Source of the DNA: Cudoniella acicularis
Lineage: Eukaryota; Ascomycota; Leotiomycetes; Helotiales; Helotiaceae
DNA: 41,786 nucleotides
Direction of reading: 5' to 3'
Assembly: GCA_013054445.1 (NCBI GenBank)
Contig: JAAMPI010000357.1
Span: 1-41,786, forward strand
Under the pieces are notes generated by a model. The model did no database searches. It saw only the letters and a list, made by a program, of their open reading frames with translations, and was not told the origin of the DNA. Positions 12,201 through 22,664 of the stretch are shown here, piece by piece; positions within the stretch are counted from its first letter, which is position 1, and every line of letters starts with the position of its first letter. The position numbers were made by a program, and so were the translations under genes.

Positions 12201-13060
12201 GAAGCTTGCGAAGTCTAAGTATAGTTCCAACAAAGACATTGCGGAGGAATTCAACAGAGCACAGCGAAGAGTCGACAAGAACACTACCGTCATGGTCGAT
12301 GGTTTTGCTATCTCCAAGGAATCAATGAATTGCAAGCAGTGGGAAGCTGTTCCTACTATTGGAGACAAGAACCCTATCTTCAAGGAGCAGAAGCGAGAGA
12401 AGAAAACAGCCGTTGAGCCTCAAGGCCATTGTTCAAGTTTGCATCGATGGTGGAGACCTGCAATGCTGTCAATTATGTCCCCGAGCCTACCACATGAACT
12501 GCTTGGACAAGGAATTTCAGGCCAAGGCTAAAGGCTGGCAGTTCAACTGCCCTCAACACGAATGCTACGACTGTACGGCAAAGACGACTGATGCAGGCGG
12601 TATGCTTTATAGGTGCCGTTGGTGCGAGCGGGCTTTTTGCGAGGATTGCCTCAATTTTGAGAAGACGAAGCTTATTGGCGACAACCTTCCTGAATTCGAG
12701 ACGCTTGGATTTCCAGCAATGACTCAGGCCTTCTACATCCAGTGTCATGTTTGCACCGACCATTTCATTGAGCATCCTAGCGATAAGAAGCTTTGCGACG
12801 AGTTTGCAGAGAATGTTAGACTGGAGCACGAGAAGAAGTTTGTGGGCGTCGAAGAGAGAGAGAGCAGCTCCCGGCCGGACAGTGTTAGCATGACAGACGC
12901 CACTACGGTCGGGACAACCGGCATTAACACCCCGATTGTCATTGATGACGACGATGAAGTCCTGTTCTCGCCTAGCAAGAAACGCAAGATGGCGACGACG
13001 ATGACACTGAACGGCGGAAGCCCCGCGAAAAAGGGAAAAAATGACGATGTGTTTTACTAG
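9240..13060 (+). CDS. SNF2-family chromatin remodelling ATPase with C-terminal PHD region; one-base frameshift
   Basis: Five exons: 9240-10004, 10051-10533, 10578-11370, 11419-12001 and 12048-13060; introns of 44-48 bp. The start has a good context (CCACCATGC). A basic, Ser-rich N-terminal tail precedes the SNF2 ATPase: motif I DEMGLGKT near residue 263, motif II DEGH near 412 (DEGH rather than DEAH), motif [17 protein letters not shown], then helicase-C with [18 protein letters not shown] and [11 protein letters not shown] near 775. After it come a coiled, charged linker and a Cys-rich PHD region ([13 protein letters not shown], then [12 protein letters not shown]), then an acidic patch and a basic nuclear-signal-like tail. 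The frame breaks once: one extra T at 12432-12433 separates the first zinc Cys from the second. Allowing for it the protein is about 1211 residues; read literally it stops soon after 12432. Such proteins slide or evict nucleosomes. The exact subfamily is not assigned. Confidence 0.85.
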
Positions 13061-13291
13061 ATGGCATGGCATACAATGGCGTTTTGATAAAGGATACACG
13101 ACGAAAGATACCTGTGGCGTTATAAGGCTGTTTTATTCTGGCAAATTATCTTACTGGCTAGCGATCTATTTCCCCGGATTTGGGTTGAACTGGCTGAACA
13201 TTCATTCGTACAGTACGTACAATAAGTACGGGATTTGAGCCGGCTGTATTACGAAATGTAACATGACACGATGGATGGTAGATCGCTGATA

Positions 13292-13312
13292 GATGGATGG
13301 ATGGATGGATGA
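13292..13312. repeat. GATG/ATGG microsatellite
   Basis: About five tandem ATGG tetranucleotides downstream of the remodeller gene; a simple-sequence repeat with no gene context. Confidence 0.8.
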
Positions 13313-13752
13313 TTGTTTTTACAGAGGCGAACACAGAGGTGATACTGATTGTATTAGAGAGAAAATACGTGTGTACAATAGCTTTGAGACTTGGCGGTGC
13401 CGCGATTCAGCGCCTGCTAAATAAGGAGATAGGCATCAATGACAATGTTGATTTTTAATACTGAATGTGGTGCTTCTTCGTTCCTGGTGCAAAGCGGTAT
13501 TTACTCGGTGACAGCTGAGGATATCTAGCGAGGAAGGAAAGGCCCCCCTTTCTTCTCTTTCAACTCCACCCCCTCTTCTCCGAAACCGGGTTTGGGAGGT
13601 CCAGCCGACTGGCAAGTGCAAGTAGCAAGTGGCAAGTGCTCACTGTGCTCCTTCCTTTCCTCTAGTTTTTTTCGTGTTCCAATTTTGGGAGGCTACGTAC
13701 TTAAAGTCAGTGCTCTCGTTCTCGCCTTCCCATCTCTCTATTTTATTTATTT

Positions 13753-13792
13753 GGGGGAGGAAGGGAGGAAGGAGGGGAAGAGGGAAAGAAAG
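13753..13792. repeat. Polypurine tract (40 nt pure purine)
   Basis: Forty consecutive G/A bases on the plus strand, made of irregular GGAA/GGGA blocks, with a purine-rich shoulder beyond. Mirror-like purine tracts of this kind can form triplex DNA, but that is only a possibility here. Confidence 0.7.
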
Positions 13793-16700
13793 CAGGAAAG
13801 GCGTTGTAGAGGTTTAATTGTGAGGATTTGATATTTTGAAATATACAAGGGGGTGGGATTATGTAAGGGAATGGGAGAAGTAATGGAGTCAGTGGGAAGT
13901 GAGGAATGTGGTAAAGGGGAATAGGGTATAAATAGCAAGATATGGGGAGAAAACCGGCAAAGCAAGCGCCCTTATATCTTCGAGATTTCGCAACTAATGT
14001 GGACATTGGCTTTGCTTCACGGTCGATTTTCTGGTGTCTAGAAAGGAGAGAAGCTGCAGTGGTATGGGCTGTTGTGCTTTGTACTTTACGGTGGGTTGAA
14101 AGGAGGAGATTTGCGAGTAGGTGTGTGGGAGAGGGGGCAGCGTTAGGTGATGAAGTGCTGTCATTTGAGGCTAGTACTGTCATTTCGCCCCCCTTCTTTC
14201 AATAAATGTGTTTTTTTTATATGAAATTGGGAACAAAGCCCAGAACACAATCAACTAACAGGATTTGAGACTGTATAAGTGGATAGAGACAAGCACGTTC
14301 CTAGCAGCCTTCCCGCGCACCAGAAAGATCATGGATCATGAAGTTCCCAAGAGGATCTGCAAATTCCTTTTTCTTGTGCGTAGGGTAAGAGCTAGAGGGA
14401 GGAAGGGTAGTAGTGGTATTTATAGCGGAGCGGAGGGTCAGTGACAAGGTGAGAGTAAGTTGGGGGGGGGAGGAATAACTGCGGAGGTTGGATAGTAGTA
14501 TATTGTCACCATCACCACCACTAAAAATTTCTAATCTCGAATCGCATACTAGAATTCCTAAATATTAAGCCCCTGTTAACAAATGAACTTTTCCAAAAGA
14601 CCTACTGGTAACCCAATACGACTCGTACTAACCAATATAATTTAAAAGGTGACCCGTGGAAATTCAGACGAGGTTCGATAACGGTAACCACTACCTAGAG
14701 GTTATATACGCGCCGCCGAGGCCTGGAAGCGAATTTATGGATGAGATTGAACCTTGAAGAAAGGGATGAGAGCCGGGGGATAGGGGGTGTTGGTACCGGG
14801 GAAAGAAGGGGACAAGGTAGGTAGGAATTTGGGATCGGGTTAAGTGGGAAAGTGCTTTCATTTTCTAGTTTCTTGTTTTTTTTTTAGTTCTGTAGGATTT
14901 CTTCGGGATTTTTACGGTGCGCCAAATTAGCATCCATGGCGTCGATGAATTAAAAGCAAATATAAGTAAACCAATTTTATTGTATTACCATGTCGTATCC
15001 AAGCGCTCCTTGTACGATGGTCTTGCATTTCTTGTTTCGGTTGTGTATTCGAAAGAAAATTAGAAGGGGGTTATAAATGTAAGATTAGGTTAGTGAATGT
15101 GATTATATAAATGTAAAAGTAGAGGCGCTGAGCGGGGTAGTAAGGGGGTGAAGGGAAGAGGGTTTAGAGTAATTATAGGCAGATCGTAATCAGTGACGAT
15201 GACATGAGAGAGTGAGTGAAATAAGGGGGGTTGTAGTGTGCGTGTGTAGCTGGTGGAGAAAGGGTGTGACGGCTGAAAGGCAAATGGTATTGTAGCTAGT
15301 TGCTGGGTTTTGGATTGTAGTTTGAAGATTAGAAGCGGGAGTGGGAGTTGGGGAGAATGTTGTGGTTGGGGCCATTACTGCCGATTAGCTGTTGAGATAT
15401 CACTGTCATTCACTTATCCTCCTATATATATCGCGTTTCCTACGACAACTGAAAACTGATCATGATTCAAAGCAAAGAACTTCTTGCTGAAGAGACGAGA
15501 TACTACTTATCTATTGAATCATCTGTGTTCACCTTCACTTCACATGGGTGTTGTGTTTTCCCACATCTACTTGAGAGCAGCAAGCTAGATAGTCACGATT
15601 AGTTACGATTTGGAGAAAGATATGTGATATTTATACCTAGGGTGAAGAGTACAGGCTCTGAATTTGATTCACTATCAGGATATTTGTGCTTGGGACAGCA
15701 ATTAGCATTGTTTTAATTCTGTCCATTCTTCTATCAAGAAAGAAATAATATCCTAGTTAGAATATACAGTTATCGTGGCGAAATCTTGTTTCAAAAGCAG
15801 ATCTGCATTTCAAATCATAATTCAAACTTCGAACTTCGAACTTCAAAGGCATTAAGGTGTTTTTGTGGGTTTGAACTTTGAAGGGAAAATCTAGGTAATG
15901 CTGCAGAGGTAAAAGTGATTCAGAGAGAGGAGAGCTTGTTTAATCGAGAAAATCGCTTAAAGGAGCAGTGAATAATGGCAGACAGAAGGCTATTCACTAT
16001 AGTAGGGATTGGTTCTATATTTGCAGTGCATGTTTGATTTTAATTTACTCCGTAGTGGGGCTCGGCGATGGATTGGAGTAGATGTGGGGCTAAGGAAAAG
16101 GAGTTTTGACGTCCTTAAAATTGGTAATGCTTTCGATGGCGATTTCGAACAGCGTAAATGAGTAATTCCAGGAGTTTGCTAATAATATCTTATATCTGTT
16201 TCCGTGAAATTACTCACGATTTGCTAATGACCCTTAGATCTCCTGAAATCTCCCTAATATGCCTTCGCCATTGTTTTCAGTTTCTTCCTCAAACATCTCT
16301 CAAATTTCACATTGTATACCAAATTCAAGGAATTTAAAGCCAAAAAAACAAGTTTAATTCTGATGAAATCAGAGAAACTTTCAAGATTGCGGTATAAGAT
16401 GTTGCTTCACGACTATCTCGTCGGCGGGTTTGCAGCCCATTCTATTCTTCTAACATTTCAAAGATAAACTATTTCATTAATAGCATACATGAATATAAAC
16501 AAGGTGAGAAGTGGAAATTCTCTAGTTCATCCGATCTAGCTACTTGCATTTCATTTGAGTACGTCGCCATTTAGTTATTTTGAAGTGTTTAGGGGGTCTT
16601 GCGGGGCCCATCGCGAAACGGTCGAAGGGAGATGTATTTTCATATATTGTTTCCAGATTAACCCGGTGCATTCAATCAAACTTTAAGCCCCAATACGTAG

Positions 16701-16930
16701 GTATTCAATTCTAATATAAAAATATATTAACCAAATTGTTTAAGCTCGGGGACCGGCAGTTGTCCGGGCTTGTTACACCACGTACGTCCCCGCGCAACAT
16801 TTAACCAGGCGAACGAGGATCTACATCGTTATCGCACTTTCAAAATCGCCATTCATCTATAATTACCTCAAACCAGCGTGTATTTTGTTTCTCACTCGTC
16901 TTTGTCGTCAACTTGGTGTGAAACCTCAAG

Positions 16931-18425
16931 ATGCAGTGGAGCTCTTTTGTTTCTCTTGCGCTCATTGCGTCGAAAGTCCATGGGGCTTCGGCGTTTGCCA
17001 CAGCTCCCATGCTGCGATTTGCTTGCTCACAACTCGTTGTTGAGCGTCTTGATCCGTATGTCAGATCGAATTTACACCCCACCGCGCTTCTAAGCTCACA
17101 AATCCTAGTCTAGTAAATCCTGGCTTGAAGGGGTCCCCGCATCTTCACCAGGCATGCTATTCTATGCCTTCCTTCCGCAATATTATACTCATATGCTTTT
17201 TAGATCGTTGGAGGAAATGCCTTCAATGCCACGATGGATCCGAAAAACGATATATCTTCCATCGCTACCTGTACTTCGTGTACATTTAGTGAAGACTTTT
17301 CGAATTATTGGACCGCCGTTTTATACTTCCGGGCACGAAACGGAACCTTCAAGCGCGTGCCTCAAATAGGAAATCAATTCCTCGAACAAGCAATTGGAGG
17401 TGTGACGGTTTACTACATTCCACCATACGACGGCAAAACGAACGTCACTGCTTTCAAGCAAGGTTTCCGCATGATTGTTGGAGACCCTATGGTTCGCACG
17501 AATTTGACCGCGACCAGTCCCGAAGCCCGCTCAATGAGCTATCGATGCTTCGAGAAGAATTGGGGGGAAATCGATACGTACCCAGGTGGCGGCAATGACA
17601 CCAGGAACCTTCCTAATTACCCCTGCCCAGGAGGAATTCGGGTAAACAACTTTTTCCCGACGTGCTGGGATGGGAAGAATCTTGATAGCCCAGACCATAA
17701 GAGTCATGTTTCGTATCCAAGTAACGGAACTTTTGAAAGTGGTGGTCCTTGCCCTTCAACTCACCCCGTCAAAATCCCTCAGGTCATGTACGAGACCGTC
17801 TGGAATACAACGGAATTCAATGACCCGTCGCTCTGGCCTACGGATGGCTCCCAACCCTTTGTATTCAGCATGGGTGATCCGTGAGTTATTCTGTCCCCTA
17901 TTGAAGTCTTCTAGTTTGACTGATTTTCTCTAGCACCGGTTGGGGTCATCATGGAGATTATATCTTTGGCTGGAAAGGAGACGCTCTCCAAAGAGCCATG
18001 GATAATTTCTGCCATCAAGATTGCCCGGTCCTCAAGACACAGTCCTACGAAATTGCGAATAAATGTACCAAGGCACCGGTGGTTAAAGAGCCCATTGATG
18101 GATGTAAGTTAAATTCTTATCTCTTGATAATGCTCTCCATGATACACGCCCAACTGCTTGGTCCTTATATGCCTGAGGTTATTGGAAGCTTCTCAAGCGG
18201 GAACGTGCGAAATAAGTCGACATACGCGTTGCAAAGAAAGCCTTTGAATGACTTCCAATTCTAATTTATGAATGCAAAGTGGTCGCCATTGAACATGTGT
18301 ACTTGGTCGAGTGCTAACTCGTTGATTTCTTAGGGCTGGATAATCTTCCCGGAAACGAGCCAGTTACGTACGTTTAGAAAAGTCAATTTAGATTGCCTTT
18401 GATTGTTAGCTGCGTGTTGGGATAG
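16931..18425 (+). CDS. Secreted DUF1996 family protein
   Basis: Six exons (16931-17055, 17109-17151, 17204-17880, 17934-18103, 18334-18367, 18410-18425) give 354 residues. A signal peptide begins MQWSSFVSLALIASKVHG. The mature part opens with RFACSQLVVERLDP...LVNPG...SPHLHQIVGGNAFNATM, the invariant start of DUF1996, followed by the Cys-rich body (CTSCTFSEDFSNYWTAVLYF) and GWGHHGDYIFGWKGD near the end. Several N-x-T/S sites suggest glycosylation. Family members are extracellular or wall-associated fungal proteins of unknown activity, some fused to WSC domains; none is visible here. Intron 2 (17152-17203) begins GC, not GT; HLHQ|IVGG pins this junction. Intron 4 is long (230 bp) with GTAAGT and a CTAAC branch site, and the two tiny last exons are less certain. 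Confidence 0.82.
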
Positions 18426-19503
18426 ATTTCTGAAAGTTTGGATCTTTTGATTCTACCCGCTTCTTTTCATGCTAATTTTATAGCTTCACCTCCATTAGTC
18501 AATAGATTTGCAATTTTTAGAGTCGAGAAAGGGAATTCTGCTACATGTATGTGTGGTTCTTGTGAAGTGATATGTGCTGTCTCGCAATATACTTCTTTGT
18601 TCTGTGCACAAAACCATGTCCTAGATAATCAATTTAGGAGGTGAAAATGTATTAATATCCGCAGTGGAGAAGCTGGTAATGGGAGATCTCCCTCTACTGA
18701 CGTCTTTCTGCGTGAAGATTCTTACCGCTCCAGGTTCTTGAAAGGTTCAATAACACAATACACTTTCTAGTAGCCTCTATTGTTCTAATCAAGTCTCTTT
18801 ATTTTCCAAATCTGAGCAGAATGCCCCCCCCAAGTAGGGAAAACCAGATATCCCTGGCCTTGCTATCCATGCACCGTTGTGGTAGCGTAATACAGGTTGA
18901 AGAATTTTTTTGGAAAATAATAGAGATGAGACCGATTCTTTGGTCATTTACTACAGGCCAAGCCCGTAGGTGCTTGCAGTAGAGGACCCCTAATCTATAC
19001 TACCAAGAAGGTGGGACCGGAGGAATAGCCGCAAGAAAAGCGGCTCAAATTCTTAAATAACTTGTGCCTCCTGTCAGCTACCCCAGTAGAGGATCATTTT
19101 AAATTACCCTTAGTAAATTTGTCGTGTACGTAAGAACTTCTGTATTAAAGTCTTGGGTCACTTGGCAAATTCAAGGAGCTTCCCGGTCCACCAATAACAA
19201 AGGACGCAGGTCATTGGATAGTTGGGTGGCCTCCCGGGTGTTTGGGACCACTTTGCGTATACTATGGAAAAAGGGTATCATTATTGCCAACATGCAATAT
19301 ATTTTATCCACGCTCTCGGTAATAGAACGTAGGGTTTCATTGGATGACATGATTTCTGTCCTTAAATTCCTTAAGTACGAGAGAAACCCAACTAGTTGGT
19401 ACTATACTCCATTTTGATCCATAGAATTTGCAGCTTCACCATCTCTCTACTACAGGTTGAAAATTAAACGTCTTTGAAATTCTTCTTCAAACTTTCAGCA
19501 AAC
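18426..19503. other. Gene-free stretch
   Basis: About 1.1 kb; open frames at 18438-18644 and 19124-19417 show no domain or signal peptide. A short hairpin-like AGCCGCAAGAAAAGCGGCT lies near 19027-19045. Confidence 0.5.
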
Positions 19504-20178
19504 ATGCGTTTCGAATATATCGTCCTTCTTGCGCTTAGCGCCTGTGGTGCCATCGCCGCACCAACTTCTCCAGTTGAGAACGTTTTAGAAATTAGCATGT
19601 AGGTCCAAACACCAAGTATTTAACACCTGGAGGTTAACGACAAGGAACAGTAACACAGGTACAGCAACGGAATACTCTCCGGGAGGCAACGTCGGAACCT
19701 GTGGGAAATCTTATCCAAACTCTGCTCTGGTAGTTGCTCTCGGTCGAACTTATATAACTGGAGCTAGCAGTGCAGACTGTGGTCGCAAAGTCACCATCAC
19801 AAATGGAAGTGCGTTTAATTATTTCACAAAGTGGAATCTAGGGAGAAGGCCCCAGGCTGTTTTTCTCCTGAAGGCACATTAAAGGAAATTTTACTAATTG
19901 TGAGGTTTAATGCTGTAGGCAAAGTCGTCATTGCTACAGTTGCCGACCTCTGCCCTCAATGTGATTCCAGCAACATTGATTTGTCGCCGGGTGCTTGGAC
20001 TGCATTGACTGGCAAAGGCTCTACCGCAGGCAGGATTTCTGTCACATGGTCCGTTGTCCCTAATGCCCTCTATAAAAACAGTAATAATGAAGGACCAGGG
20101 GATTTGTGTAAAGCCAGTGCGGAACTCGAATGGGGAATATTTAAAAAAGTGTTCGCGACTCCTAGTATAACAATATAA
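19504..20178 (+). CDS. Small secreted double-psi beta-barrel (RlpA/expansin-like) protein
   Basis: Three exons (19504-19598, 19651-19808, 19919-20178), 170 residues; introns of 52 and 110 bp, both joining in frame. A signal peptide is clear: MRFEYIVLLALSACGAIAAP. The mature domain reads TGTATEYSPGGNVGTCGKS, then LVVALGRTYITG, SSADCGRKVTITNG and VATVADLC-type strand IATVADLCPQCDSSNIDLSP, ending GRISVTWSVVP. This is the RlpA-like DPBB fold common in small fungal secreted proteins; the paired Cys (CG...DCGR, LCPQC) and the Asp of ADLC are kept. About 35 residues follow the usual end and may be an extension or an unrecognised last intron. Such proteins act outside the cell, on walls or as effectors; no enzyme activity can be claimed. 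It lies among other secreted-protein genes on the same strand. Confidence 0.8.
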
Positions 20179-20878
20179 CGACGAAAAATATCTTATCATT
20201 TTTAAAGCACGGATCTCCCCTTTAGACAAGCCGTACAATTTAATGAGCATTCACAATCTCGAGGAAAATACGTTAATTGCAGTGCAATATTTACCAAGAT
20301 GAACTGAGGGGTTTAGTTTTGAACTGGTAAGCCTTACGTGAAGCAATGTATTTGTAAGGGGCTTGTTTTGAGATAATTAATTGTTTTTGACGAATTTTGG
20401 TACCTTAATCACATTGGTTTAGTTGTCTGAAAGAATGCTCGTGAGCATGCGTTGCTTTGATATGGTTGGATGGCGGAAATTACGGAACGAAATATTTAAT
20501 TTAACAGCCGTGATTAGCCTCCGTTCGGCCCGGGTTGTAACATTTCACGGTGACCAAAGCGACCTTCCGACGAGCTTCGGCAAATCAGCCGTTCACATCA
20601 TCTATATATCCCCTTGCCTTTAATATCGGTGGATAATAATTCTTCGGAAACAAAATGAAGATATATTAAAGCTAACCGAGGCATGTACGACATTACCCCT
20701 TTATAGTCCTACCGAGAGAGAGTGGGGAGGGAAAAACATTGGGAGCATAACTTATTTAACGGTATCAACACCTCTTCGGTCGCACAAGATTGCACTTGAT
20801 CCAACTTGCTTCTGTCTTCTAGGAAGTAACTGGATTCTATCTTCCCTACCCTCACTGCACCCTTCGCCAAAATTCAAA
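20179..20878. other. Intergenic stretch, upstream of the SMP-30-like gene
   Basis: 700 bp with no supportable gene; it should hold the promoter of the gene at 20879. A CT-rich block precedes the start codon (20790-20870), as is common before fungal start sites. Confidence 0.5.
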
Positions 20879-21787
20879 ATGCATTTCTCCCACTTCACTC
20901 TGGCACTCGCATGCCTTGCAACGGTCTCAGGAGCTGTGGTATTAAAGCGCGATACCCCGACACAGGTCTACAACGGTAGCGGGTGGATCGAGAACATTGC
21001 TGTCCGTTCCAACGGAAACGTTCTTCTGAGTCACTTGGATGTACCCGAGCTATGGAGTTTTGACCCATCAACTAAAGCCGGCACCAAGGTCGCGAGCTTT
21101 CCTGGTGCGCTAGGCTTGACTGGAATCACGGAGATCAAACCGGATGTGTTTGTGGTCGTTAGCGGTAACTTCAGCGTGTCAAATTTCTCCATCACGGCCG
21201 GTAGCTGGGGTGTATGGAAGGTGGATCTTACCGGTGCTGCTGCGAAAACCACTTTCTTGAAGCTGATTCCGGAATCCGGATTCGTCATCGGAGTTACACC
21301 TTTCGACAACGAGACTTTCTTTATCGCCGACGCCGCAAAAGGAACCCTCTACAAGATGAGCATCACTACTGGTGATTATAGCGTCGTACTCGCCGATTCC
21401 AGCATGAAACCTCCTTCCAATGCTTTCATTCAGGAGGGTATTCACGGCCTCAAGTACTACGAGGGATACCTCTACTTCACCAACACTTTCGGAGGCACAT
21501 ACAACAAAGTCAAGATCGACCAGGTCACCGCAAAGACCAGTGGTGCGGTTGTCTCAATCCTGACTTCTCTGACAGATGTGGAGGACTTTGCTTTTGCTCC
21601 TGATGGCTCGGTATATACTGCTGCACGGTCAACTGGTGTGGCTAGGATCTATGCCAATGGAACGAGGACTCAAATTGCTACAGTTGACACCGCGTCTTCT
21701 GTTGCGTTTGGAAGGGGTGCAAAGGACAAGGCTACCCTCTACGTGTCTAGCAGCGGTGGAGGACTATATACCATTGCGACAAGCTAG
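20879..21787 (+). CDS. Secreted SMP-30/gluconolactonase-like beta-propeller protein
   Basis: A single exon of 302 codons. The N terminus MHFSHFTLALACLATVSGAV is a signal peptide, followed by a KR at about residues 23-24 that may be a Kex2 processing site. The rest is built of repeating propeller blades: WIENIAVRSNGNVLLSHLD, LWSFDP, FVIGVTPFDNETFFIADA, LYKMSITTG, EGIHGLKYYEGYLYFTNT, VEDFAFAPDGSVYTAA and VAFGRGAKDKATLYVSSSGG. The pattern fits fungal six-bladed propellers annotated SMP-30/gluconolactonase/LRE-like. Related proteins hydrolyse lactones or bind metal, but the acid residues that would ligate the metal cannot be assigned with confidence, so no substrate is given. No disruption is seen. 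Confidence 0.85.
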   Translation: MHFSHFTLALACLATVSGAVVLKRDTPTQVYNGSGWIENIAVRSNGNVLLSHLDVPELWSFDPSTKAGTKVASFPGALGLTGITEIKPDVFVVVSGNFSVSNFSITAGSWGVWKVDLTGAAAKTTFLKLIPESGFVIGVTPFDNETFFIADAAKGTLYKMSITTGDYSVVLADSSMKPPSNAFIQEGIHGLKYYEGYLYFTNTFGGTYNKVKIDQVTAKTSGAVVSILTSLTDVEDFAFAPDGSVYTAARSTGVARIYANGTRTQIATVDTASSVAFGRGAKDKATLYVSSSGGGLYTIATS

Positions 21788-22664
21788 ATGTTTATGGCTT
21801 TCTTGAAATGGCTTCAACAAAAAAGTGAAAGGGGAAAAATGTCCAATTCAGTATATTTACGAAACTTTTCGAAGCTATGACCTTTATTCGGACATCGGAA
21901 AATGAAGATGAGAAATTATTTGTGGCTTTCTTGGATTAGATAGAGCGACAACTGAAGCAAAACTTGTTTTGAGAATAATTTTCTCCACCGTGGACGAACT
22001 GATTGATTGTCTATGGCGAACATTCTTTTGGGTGACATCGCGTTAAAAATCATTACTTTTTGAATTCTTTCTCCCCCCTCCCTGCTCCCCCTTGGTGCTC
22101 CGAAATCTACATGGAAAGCCGGAAAAGTGGCGCCAATGCGCGCCAAAAAAAATTATAACCGTGTGCTCAGCTACGCCACTTGATATTTAGATTCAAAGAC
22201 TGCCATGCCTGTAGGGTGTCTGTGGCCGCAAGTTGATTCAGTGAATGCCCACGAGAAAGGTACCCATTTCGTTACTGCGATGATCAGTCAGCAGCAAAAG
22301 CAGGGGAACGAACATCTTCTTTCGACTCTAGATTCCCCAGATTTGAGCCTCCATAGGGTCGCGCTTAGTCTCCGCTTCTCCGAACCAGCCAGATTCCTTT
22401 GAATCTCACTTGACCCCCCTTTCGCGAACTTCGCACAATCCTCCTTGGTTATGTTTTAGCATATTGTACACAGTAAATAGCAAAACAGAAGTGGCATTTG
22501 CGAATAATTTCAAGGCATTCAAAGTGAAACCACAAAGTTATTTTTAAAACTGCATAAATGAATCAACTGAAATATCTAAACCCATGGGATTCCGTGAATA
22601 GCAAAGTGATCAACCTAAGAGTACCTTCTTCTCCAACTTTCCAACTGCATTACTTATTTTTTTT
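21788..22664. other. Gene-free stretch between secreted-protein gene and UstYa pseudogene 1
   Basis: About 880 bp. Short frames at 22205-22402 (+) and 21916-22146 (-) have no recognisable domain. Nothing else was seen. Confidence 0.5.

Larger units (their letters stand above)
13061..16930. other. Long gene-poor stretch
   Basis: Nearly 3.9 kb without a supportable gene. The longest open frame (146 codons, minus strand, 13743-14183) is low in complexity, rich in Ser, Pro and Leu, and is the complement of a purine-rich tract. There are G-runs (for example near 14462), a CTTCGAA triplication near 15828-15848, and AT-rich sequence from 16,000 onward. It may contain UTRs, regulatory DNA or a non-coding transcript; nothing specific can be shown. 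Confidence 0.5.

Noticed and set aside
12418..12445. A tiny intron instead of a frameshift in the remodeller
   Set aside because: The flanking residues are contiguous in the family and no GT-AG pair of realistic length restores the frame.
13743..14183. 146-codon minus-strand frame rich in Pro/Ser/Leu
   Set aside because: It is the complement of a purine-rich tract; composition explains the open frame.
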